Source of the DNA: Oasisia sp. SBJ-2009
Lineage: Eukaryota > Annelida > Polychaeta > Sabellida > Siboglinidae
Reading direction: 5' to 3'
DNA: 64,000 nt
NCBI GenBank assembly: GCA_964017155.1
Contig: OZ024857.1
Span: 6,683,119-6,747,118, forward strand
A program made the position numbers and the translations under genes. The first letter of the stretch is position 1, and every line of letters starts with the position of its first letter. Below the pieces are notes generated by a model that searched no databases, had not been told where the DNA came from, and saw only the letters and a program-made list of their open reading frames with translations. This document shows positions 49,601 through 61,900 of this stretch, one piece after another.

Positions 49601-52600
49601 AGGACAGGGGAAGAGTGGAGGGGTTGAGAGTGAAGGAGTGACTAGAGAGGACAGGGGAAGAGTGGAGGGGTTGAGAGTGAAGGAGTGACTAGAGGGGACA
49701 GGGGAAGGGTGGAGAGGTTGAGAGTGAAGGAGTGACCAGAGAGGACAGGGGAAGAGTGGAGGGGTTGAGGGTGAAGGAGTGACTAGAGAGGACAGGGGAA
49801 GAGTGGAGGGGTTGAGAGTGAAGGAGTGACTAGAGAGGACAGGGGAAGAGTGGAGGGGTTGAGGGTGAAGGAGTGACTAGAGGGGACAGGGGAAGAGTGG
49901 AGGGGTTGAGGGTGAAGGAGTGACTAGAGAGGACAGGGGAAGGGTGGAGGGGTTGAGAGTGAAGGAGTGACTAGAGGGGACAGGGGAAGGGTGTAGGGGT
50001 TGAGGGTGAAGGAGTGACTAGAGGGGACGGGGAAGAGTGGAGGGGTTGAGGGTGAAGGAGTGACTAGAGAGGACAGGGGAAGGGTGGAGGGGTTGAGGGT
50101 GAAGGAGTGACTAGAGAGGACAGGGGAAGGGTGGAGGGGTTGAGGGTGAAGGAGTGACTAGAGAGGACAGGGGAAGGGTGGAGGGGTTGAGAGTGAAGGA
50201 GTGACTAGAGGGGACAGGGAAAGAGTGGAGGGGTTGAGAGTGAAGGAGTGACTAGAGGGGACAGGGGAAGAGTGGAGGGGTTGAGAGTGAAGGAGTGACT
50301 AGAGGGGACAGGGAAAGAGTGGAGGGGTTGAGAGTGAAGGAGTGACTAGAGGGGACAGGGGAAGGGTGTAGGGGTTGAGAGTGAAGGAGTGACTAGAGGG
50401 GACAGGGGAAGAGTGGAGGGGTTGAGAGTGAAGGAGTGACTAGAGGGGACAGGGGAAGAGTGGAGGGGTTGAGGGTGAAGGAGTGACTAGAGAGGACAGG
50501 GGAAGAGTGGAGGGGTTGAGGGTGAAGGAGTGACTAGAGAGGACACGGGAAGAGTGGAGGGGTTGAGGGTGAAGGAGTGACTAGAGAGGACAGGGGGAGA
50601 GTGGAGGGGTTGATGGGGTGAAATAATTGAGGGAAGTTGGGTAAAGTGGGGTGGACATGAAGAATAAATCGGGTAGAGCAGATGCCCTCTGAGTGAAGAT
50701 GCAGAGACTTGATGGACTGGAAGACCAAGGTTGAGATGGGAGAAGTGTGATCTGGCAGGATTGGAGGGAGAGGGAGAGGGAGAAGAGAGGGAGAAGGGGA
50801 GTGGAGACGGGTGGAGGAGACAGCAGTGAAACGGGATCAGTGACAGAAGAAGGCAACAAGAATCAAAGTCAGTGTCAAGTCCAGCCTCATCCCACACTAC
50901 AGGATGATGAAGACAGCAACAATCCCTGAACAATGTTGATGAAAACATGTTAATCTGTAAGTACTTGACACAACTAAGTGATGCCGCATACAGCTGATAT
51001 AACTGTCACTTCACAGCAGTGACAACTCAGAGAACATTGGACAATGCTCAGAATGTCTGCATCACACATTTGTACCATGACAATTAATTAGTGTACAACC
51101 CACAAGTCTAAATACAAAGTGCCAATATTAGCTATGGGGAATAACATGTTTAACACATTTGAATAAAATAAAATCTATAAAAATCACATAACATTCACTT
51201 GTATGCGTAGATAAACGGTACCTTTGCATTCATTATTTTTCAGGACATACGACTGTTCACATTCACTGCAGGTGGAACTGCCGTCTGATGCAAAGGCACA
51301 CTTGGTACACTTGGCAGCACAGGCTGAAAACACAAACATTGTAGCATCAGTCTGTGCAGGAGTTACTCATACATGCTTGTTGGAGCCTGAAATGTAACAT
51401 TCAGTCATGACTCTGTGATGTAACATTCAGTCATGACTCTGTGATGTAACATTCAGTCATGACTCTGTGATGTAACATTCAGTCATGACTCTGTGATGTA
51501 ACATTCAGCCATGGCCATAAGTGTCACTACTGAATGTAGGATGCTTTTGTTCCAGTCTGAGATGTAAGATTCAAACATGGCTGTCAGCGCCATCCCTGGC
51601 TGTAGGATGTTTCCTGTTGAAAATTGACAAGTAACATTCAGGGATAACTTTCTGTGTCATACCTCGTCATAGGATAGGTTTGTTAGAGTTTGAGATGGCG
51701 TAATCTACAATATGTGAAGAGGCAGCCATTTTGGAAAGAGAATGTATTCATCGCTGCTCAGATGGATGACATCTTGGTCTGTATCATATCATAACCATAG
51801 ACATATATGTGAATGTTCTAGTGTGTACACCAGCTGGTTGCCTGTCAACCTCAAGGGCTGGTTAACTGTCAACCTCAAGGGCTGGTTGACTGTCAACCTC
51901 AAGGGCTGGCTGACTGTCAACCTCAAGGGCTGGCTGCCTGTCAACCTCAAGGGCTGGTTAACTGTCAACCTCAAGGGCTGGTTGACTGTCAACCTCAAGG
52001 GCTGGTTGACTGTCAACCTCAAGGGCTGGTTGACTGTCAACCTCAAGGGCTGGTTGACTGTCAACCTCAAGGGCTGGTTGACTGTCAACCTCAAGGGCTG
52101 GTTGACTGTCAACATCAAGGGCTGGTTGACTGTCAACCTCAAGGGCTGGTTAACTGTCAACCTCAAGGGCTGGTTAACTGTCAACCTCAAGGGCTGGCTG
52201 ACTGTCAACCTCAAGGGCTGGTTGACTGTCAACCTCAAGGGCTGGCTGACTGTCAACCTCAAGGGCTGGCTGACTGTCAACGTCAAGGGCTGGCTGACTG
52301 TCAACCTCAAGGGCTGGCTGACTGTCAACGTCAAGGGCACACCTCACAAAACACCACAAATACATGTTGGGTTTGTCTGCACAATTCCTGATACATTTTA
52401 ACTGACACACACACGCACGCATGCACACACACACATACGCACGCACGCACACACGTGCACACACACACACACCAAGCACGCACGCAGAGACACATGCACG
52501 CATGCACACACACACACACACACACACACACCCAAACACACACACCAAGCACCCACACACACATACACACCAAGCACGCATGCGCACACACATGCGTGCA

Positions 52601-52801
52601 TGCACGCACACACACAAGAAGGCTTATACACAAGCATATAACAGACAGACGTGGCTTACAGTGGCAGAGGCTGTCATCAGTCTTGATGGCGTACTTGGCG
52701 TCACACTGCTGGTCCAGACACTTGCCGTTGCTGCCGTCTGCGTCAGTTGTGCAGTGACTACAGTGGTCAGGGCAAACTGCAACAACACCAGGGTAGAAGA
52801 C

Positions 52802-52833
<32 letters not shown>

Positions 52834-53087
52834 CGTATTTGTGTATGTGTGAGTATGAGTGTAAGTGTGTGAATGCACACACACACACAGACACACACAG
52901 ACACACACAGACACACACAGACACACACAGACACACACAGACACACACACACAGACACACACAGACACACACAGACACACACAGACACACACAGACACAC
53001 ACAGACACACACAGACACACACAGACACACACAGACACACACAGACACACACAGACACACACAGACACACACAGACACACACAGACA

Positions 53088-53128
<41 letters not shown>

Positions 53129-54155
53129 TTAGTGTGCATGTGAGGTGTGTGTATACGAGTGTGCAGATGTACGCGTGCTTGTGTGTTTGTGAGAACACAC
53201 TTGCACATGCAAATATACAATTGCGCACGCTAACAAACCATTACATGAGTTTGCTAAATGTATCAAGCAGAACTACATATGTATTAAGTATACTTCAGGA
53301 AACGAGGAAAGAGAACTACAATAATGTAAATAATATACCAAAGCATTCAAATGTAGGAAATAGGTTTCTGCTGAAACATGTTAAAGTCATGCTTTAAGAA
53401 ATAAATTACTTAAAATATAAACAAACCATTCACACTTGAAACACAACACACCTTTGCAATCCATGCTGTCAACTTGGTAGTAGTGAGATTTACAACCAAG
53501 AAGTGTACATTTTGTGGTTTCTGACGACGCCACAAACTCGCAGTATGCGCAGTTAGACGGGCACTCTAAGGAAGAAACACACCGTAAGTTGAGACACAGT
53601 GCTAGTCCAAGATTGGCTGCAATGAACAAGTTTCACTGAACTGTATAAAGCATATGCCATAAGGCATTATGAATACATATTACAATCACACTTCTGTGAT
53701 ACATAAGCTTACACCAGTCTAATGTCATGTCCAATATATTCCATAACTTCCAAAAGTGAGTCCTATCAACATACTTTATTTATTACATCAGTCACCATTA
53801 ACTTAGTTAGTTGCCCTTAAATTCACATTTCAATACACCCTTTTTGGTGCTACTGTAATAACTGTACTAGTTATATTTACCAACACAAGTCATTCCAGTT
53901 GGATTCTGTGCATGTCCTGGGTCACATTTCTTGTCGTTGCAAATGGCTCCTGAGTCGGTGACACTGCACTCCAGGCAGTTGGCTGGGCAGGCTGGCGGGT
54001 GAAAACAGCAATATTATTATCACGTTACGTCACAACGTATACAGTCAATCTACACACAAAGTATTTACTCATGTAACTACGTTCAATAATACCAATGAAA
54101 GCATATTGCATTGTATTATTTCACCTATATTAAAAACAACATTTATATATGAATA

Positions 54156-54188
<33 letters not shown>

Positions 54189-57100
54189 TATATAATAGCA
54201 TATATATGTATATAATAGTATATATAAAACTATCACATATGATATATATTTAGTTTGATCTATATAACTATATATAGTTTTTATACATAATCCTTTCTTT
54301 TCATCGGGTAATTAGAAATAGAAATGTACCAAAGTGAAATTATAAAAATATCCCCACGTGTGCCCATAAATAATGTGTGGTGCACTACTGTGTTGGTTTA
54401 GATACATGGATGTTTGTACTTACGAGTGCACGACTTGTCACTCGACAACTGGGTGTACTTGGACTGGCATTTTCCCTCTTCGCACACCACTTGGTTGGTG
54501 GTGCTATCTAAAGTACATTCCTTACAGCCGCTGTGACACGCTGAAACACAAACAACACACACCACTTGGTTGGAGGAGATATCTAAAGTACATTCCTTAC
54601 AGCCGCTGTGACACGCTGAAACACAAACAACACACACCACTTGGTTGGAGGAGATATCTAAAGTACATTCCTTACAGCCGCTGTGACACGCTGACACACA
54701 AACAACACACACCACTTGGTTGGAGTAGATATCTAAAGTACATTCCTTACAGCCGCTGTGACACGCTGAAACACAAACAACACACACCACTTGGTTGGAG
54801 TAGATATCTAAAGTACATTCCTTACAGCCGCTGTGACACGCTGACACACAAACAACACACACCACTTGGTTGGAGTAGATATCTAAAGTACATTCCTTAC
54901 AGCCGCTGTGACACGCTGACACACAAACAACACACACCACTTGGTTGGAGGAGATATCTAAAGTACATTCCTTACAGCCGCTGTGACACGCTGACACACA
55001 AACAACACACACCACTTGGTTGGAGTAGATATCTAAAGTACATTCCTTACAGCCGCTGTGACACGCTGACACACAAACAACACACACCACTTGGTTGGAG
55101 GAGATATCTAAAGTACATTCCTTACAGCCGCTGTGACACGCTGACACACAAACAACACACACTACTTGGTTGGAGTAGATATCTAAAGTACATTCCTTAC
55201 AGCCTCTGTGACACGCTGACACACAAACAACACACACCACTTGGTTGGAGGAGATATCTAAAGTACATTCCTTACAGCCGCTGTGACACGCTGACACACA
55301 AACAACACACACCACTTGGTTGGAGGAGATATCTAAAGTACATTCCTTACAGCCTCTGTGACACGCTGAAACACAAACAACACACACCACTTGGTTGGAG
55401 GAGATATCTAAAGTACATTCCTTACAGCCACTGTGACACACTGACACACAAACAACACACACCACTTGGTTGGAGGAGATATCTAAAGTACATTCCTTAC
55501 AGCCGCTGTGACACGCTGACACACAAACAACACACACCACTTGGTTGGAGTAGATATCTAAAGTACATTCCTTACAGCCGCTGTGACACGCTGACACACA
55601 AACAACACACACCACTTGGTTGGAGTAGATATCTAAAGTACATTCCTTACAGCCGCTGTGACATGCTGAAACACAAACAACACACACCACTTGGTTGGAG
55701 GAGATATCTAAAGTACATTCCTTACAGCCACTGTGACACACTGACACACAAACAACACACACCACTTGGTTGGAGGAGATATCTAAAGTACATTCCTTAC
55801 AGCCACTGTGACACACTGACACACAAACAACACACACCACTTGGTTGGAGGAGATATCTAAAGTACATTCCTTACAGCCACTGTGACATGTTGAAACACA
55901 AACAACATACACCACTTGGTTGGAGGAGACATCTAAAGTACATTCCTTACAGCCACTGTGACATGTTGAAACACAAACAACACACACCACTTGGTTGGAG
56001 GAGATATCTAAAGTACATTCCTTACAGCCGCTGTGACATGCTGAAACACAAACAACACACACCACTTGGTTGGAGTAGATATCTAAAGTACATTCCTTAC
56101 AGCCGCTGTGACACGCTGAAACAAACAACACACACCACTTGGTTGGAGGAGATATCTAAAGTACATTCCTTACAGCCTCTGTGACATGCTGAAACACAAA
56201 CAACACACACCACTTGGTTGGAGGAGATATCTAAAGTACATTCCTTACAGCCTCTGTGACATGCTGAAACACAAACAACACACACCACTTGGTTGGAGGA
56301 GATATCTAAAGTACATTCCTTACAGCCGCTGTGACATGTTGAAACACAAACAACACACACCACTTGGTTGGAGGAGATATCTAAAGTACATTGCTTACAG
56401 CCTCTGTGACACACTGACACACAAACAACACACACCACTTGGTTGGAGGAGATATCTAAAGTACATTGCTTACAGCCTCTGTGACACACTGACACACAAA
56501 CAACACACACCACTTGGTTGGAGGAGATATCTAAAGTACATTCCTTACAGCCTCTGTGACATGTTGAAACACAAACAACACACACCACTTGGTTGGAGGA
56601 GATATCTAAAGTACATTCCTTACAGCCTCTGTGACATGCTGAAACACAAACAACACACACCACTTGGTTGGAGGAGATATCTAAAGTACATTCCTTACAA
56701 CCTCTGTGACATGTTGAAACACAAACAACACACACCACTTGGTTGGAGGAGATATCTAAAGTACATTCCTTACAGCCTCTGTGACATGTTGAAACACAAA
56801 CAACACACACCACTTGGTTGGAGGAGATATCTAAAGTACATTCCTTACAGCCTCTGTGACATGCTGAAACACAAACAACACACACCACTTGGTTGGAGGA
56901 GATATCTAAAGTACATTCCTTACAGCCTCTGTGACATGCTGAAACACAAACAACACACACCACTTGGTTGGAGGAGATATCTAAAGTGCATTGCTTACAG
57001 CCGCTGTGACACGCTGACACACATAAGTAACAGATATACAAAGAGATCTGTGAGACACAAATAAGCACAAACACAGCTGTCAACCTGGTGACAACTAATG

Positions 57101-58836
57101 CGTCACACATAGGGAGATTTGGTAAGAGGAACCAATTGCATTTACTGCAATCATAGAATTTATCAATTACAGCAATTATAGACATGTTACATTCCCACAA
57201 CTATACCACCTATCATGCACAATCTAAGTTTTATATTACTTGTAAATGACTCTGAGGACACAAACAATTTACTCTTAACTGTTTTACTAGTTAACACACA
57301 TTAAACACACTAAAGACAAGACTGAGATCTGGAGCATTCGGTGAATCGCTAGAAAAGAAGCCATATTCCAGACAAATTCCAGCCGCTTCAACAATATAAA
57401 GACGATGTATGAAATCTAACTGACATACACACCAAAAAACCAAGGATGACTGATAGTTAACTGATGTGGGACCTTCAACTGTCAAAGAATGATAGACAAA
57501 AACAGGCTCATGCTTGTGATCAATCCAAGTGCAGTGTTTTGACTGTCTGCCGTGTCTCTAGACAGGAGCCACAAAGTCTAAGTCTAAAGTAACACACCGA
57601 CACTCACCAACACATTGCAAGGCAGCCACCTCGACACGAGTGCTTGCCACACACGTGTCACAGACGATGTCGCCACTGCTACTCTCACTGCACTCAGCAC
57701 AGCCAGCTGGACAGACTTGAAACACACAGAAAGGTGTTTAAAATACCATCATGGATACAGTGAATTACAGACCAGTCAAGTGTCACATGCATGTATCCAA
57801 GTATGCATACATTTATCAACATACATAATATATATAGGTGTCTAATTTGTCTTAATTCTTATTATTACATTTTATTCAAACGATTATTGTTACGGTTACA
57901 TACACATGTAATCACACTCACTAATGCACACACTGATACACAAGTACATACATGTGTAATCACACTCACTAACACACATTGATACACAAGTACATACATG
58001 TGTAATCACACTCACTAACACACACACTGATACACAAGTACATACACATGTAATCACACTCACTAATGTACACACATTGATACACAAGTACATACACATG
58101 TAATCACACTCACTAATGCACACACTGATACACAGGTACATACATGTGTAATCACACTCACTAATGCACACACTGATACACAGGTACATACATGTGTAAT
58201 CACACTCACTAATGCACACACTGATACACAAGTACATACACGTGTAATCACACTCACTAATGCACACACTGATACACAAGTACATACACATGTAATCACA
58301 CTCACTAACACACACATAGATACACAGGTACATCTGCAGGGTGTGGACTGACAGACTCACCAACACATGTTCCGTCTGACTTGAGAGTGTAGCCGTGCTT
58401 ACAGCCACTCAGGAGACACTGGGTTGTTCCGTCCCGGTAACACGACTCACAGTTATCAGGACACTCTGACACAGACAGCATCGTATGAGGGGAACACATT
58501 GTGAAACACAACACCACAAACACTGCGGTTAACACAACATGCTAATGTGGTTGAAAACACTGTGAACACAGCACCACATACACTGCGGTTAACATAATGG
58601 TCAATATACACAATAAGTCTGGCAAAATAAATTAAACTAAGTAGAACTCTTAATAAATAAATTAATTCATTTAAATTACTTCATTTTGCTTCACTTACAT
58701 GTAGAAGCAACAATATATTAATATACATAGACCCTGTATTAAAATGATAAATACTAATTTAATAAAATGATGACAAACAAGTAAACTACACATACATTAT
58801 GTACATCTTACCAATTCAAACATTAGTCACTGGATT

Positions 58837-58873
<37 letters not shown>

Positions 58874-58917
58874 AGATTTAATAATAATTATTATTATTAT
58901 ATATACATATATATATA

Positions 58918-58961
<44 letters not shown>

Positions 58962-61900
58962 TATATATATGTGTTTATTTATATATGGTAAAATATGTAA
59001 AGATATATAGCATTGAAATTAATTATTATTATTCATTTAGTTATACTACTTCCTGTGACCATTACTGCACTCACTCAAACACTGTAGGTTGAACCACACA
59101 AAGCCAACTTTGCAGTAGCCTTCAGGGCAGTAGGGAGCTGCACCACCAGTAGTTGAAAGCATTGTCATCAGACAACCATCGAGTGAAGCTACAGACAAAA
59201 CCACAGCCATGAGACGCCCCCCAGCAACAAGACAACATGACAGATGTCACCTAAGACTCACACCACTGATGGTCTTCCCACTGGTCACTTGACCCACCAA
59301 TTTCAGAACTAACGTAACAAAAAAGGTAAATGAGAAACAACCAATATCTTGCAATGGCGCCAGCTAACGGGTAGAACCCCAATTAGAAGCTGAATTCATT
59401 ACTGTGAACAAATACGTAAAGAATCCCACTGAGAACACCAACTCGTGTGTTCCAATGTGGGTCGGGCTGCATTACACAGTGGCACCCCCTGGTGGGCTGG
59501 AACGTAATGAAGGACTGCGGCATTCAGTGGGATGACAGACAACTACACAGTAAATGGATCACTCCTCTACTAGTTCATTTGTATTGCCAGTTCTAATCAG
59601 TCACCACAAGTCAACACGTCCTCTTCAAAATATACGGACCACTCACCAACAAGTTTCTTGAACGATAATTACCATATGATAGATCAGGACATCTTAGTTT
59701 GAGTTTATCTTAATAATCTTCAATTAGTGGGATGACAGGTTAAGATACTCACATGGACAAGTGCCACTTTCTGTCCTCTGTGCACCTCCACAGGTATCTT
59801 CTACAGGTGACACAACACATTCTTGTCAGACACAAAGCCAAAGACTGGCAACTTATAAATGTTTATGTAGAGTACAAGCTACAACCTCCATCAACTCCAG
59901 TGACACATTTTACAGTAACAATTGCTGGCTCAAGAAGACGTACAGACGATATTTTTATTAGAAAAGAATCCTGTCAATGGACTAAATGTTTTTGCTTGAG
60001 ATGCAAAAACAATAATAGTTTTACTTAACATATTTTTTTCACTTCAAAATAAAATATGTGACATTTACACACTCTGAACATTCTAGTGTTTACTTCAAAC
60101 TTCAATTATTTATTACAATTCTTTCTAAATTTTCCTTGTTTGCAAATAATACTTATTATTGTTTGTATACATTTATATATTGTAATTAATTTATTAAGTG
60201 TACAGTACGCTTAACAAATATCACAGATGCCCAAATATGTAGAATATGCACTTTAACAAGCGTACACCTTTATCTCAGTTTCTTCAGCTAGGTAGTGACA
60301 CTTCTGACAACGTTCAGTTCTATTTACCAGATGTGCACAGAAGACAAAACTTAGTTTCAGATGTTTCTGCTCAACTGTTGTTCAGAGCTGTAGATATTTT
60401 GGGGCTACCATTAATTTTAAATAAGTTATGTGATTCCAACATTGAAGGCTGAACATGGCAGAGATATGTTATGTGCTGTCTACAATATTGACATCACCTG
60501 ATGTCAGTGGCAACTTTTATGCATCTCCATGTGGAACAAAAGTATACAAGAACAAAGTAGACTGACACTATCGATCTTCTGTTTTCAGTGATCTTTGAAT
60601 CTAGTGTGACAAGTGAAAACAATGCGGATCAATGGACAGTGTCACATGTAAAGGTGAATGTGACAAGTGTGTGTGTTTAAACCAGAGGGTGAGTATGAGT
60701 GGAGACACTAGTCACACTTACTGCATGCCTCATCCTCGGGCCAGTACAAGTAGGCCTCCTCACACTGGCCGGGGTCACATTTGGCCTCTCCATTCATGTC
60801 ACATATCTTGCAATTGTCACCACACGCTGTCAAACACAACCACACAAGACACGACTAATGCATGGTACAAGATGAACAAGATGGGTCACTATGTTGTTGT
60901 TTTTGTTGACATTATTGTTATCTTTACAAATGCCCTACTGTCCTTCCCCCATCCAAAGACATGCTATACACACCTTCATTACCTGGTGTGGCTGTTGGTG
61001 CAAAACAAACAGCCTAGTGGTTACACATGTCTGTAACAAGTAGCTATCAGTAGTCTCAGGCATGTCATAGCACTGCTAATAATGTATAATCAGTCCAATT
61101 ATTTGACAGATTACACATCAATCACAACTGTAAGTTGTATGGTATGCATACTACAAAAACATGAATGAAAACAAAATATCACATTTAACACTAAATGCAA
61201 TGGAAGCAGTCATCAGACTGATATTATAGTTAGGTCAATGAACTGGACAAGCTGTAAACAAAATCGCAACAAAGAATGTCATATTTCTTAACAGTGCACG
61301 TAAATGATAAAACAACACCAATTTGTCCCTTTATAGGTCACTGACCCAAAACTACTTTAACAGAGTCAACATGACTATGGAGAACACCAGCATTCAGATG
61401 TACAGAAAGATAAACAAGCAGCAGAAGGAAGAGATTGGAAGAAAATCTTACCGACGCATGTCCTTGTTGTCGCCTCATACTTATAGCCTGACTGACAGTG
61501 AGTTCTGTCACATTTGCCGGCACCGTTCACGTCACAGGTATAACAGTTGGCAGCACACTCTGAAGCACATACAGCACCATTAGTGAGGTGTATTTGTGAG
61601 GAAATACACCAGTATGTAAGCTTTTAAGTGGCCAGTTATTAGCTGCAACCAGTTGACCGCGTAATTGTTCGTAAAGTTACACGGCTTCATGAAACTGGGC
61701 CCAGTATGTAAGCTTTTAAGTGGGTGATACTGGTCAACAACTGGAAAATATCAACTTGATCTTATCTCAAAAAACTACATATCTTACCTTGACCAGACTT
61801 ACATGTATTATGTCACATATGTTGGCATGACCAAGGTACCCAGCTACTCTTGACAATTTCATGTGATTTTACTATGTATTCTAGCGGACACTATCGCAAT

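Noticed and set aside
54373..57064. Plus-strand frames of 603 and 292 codons ([16 protein letters not shown] repeats)
   Set aside because: Antisense of the 75-bp array; openness follows from the 25-codon period. The minus strand carries the exon and the splice signals.
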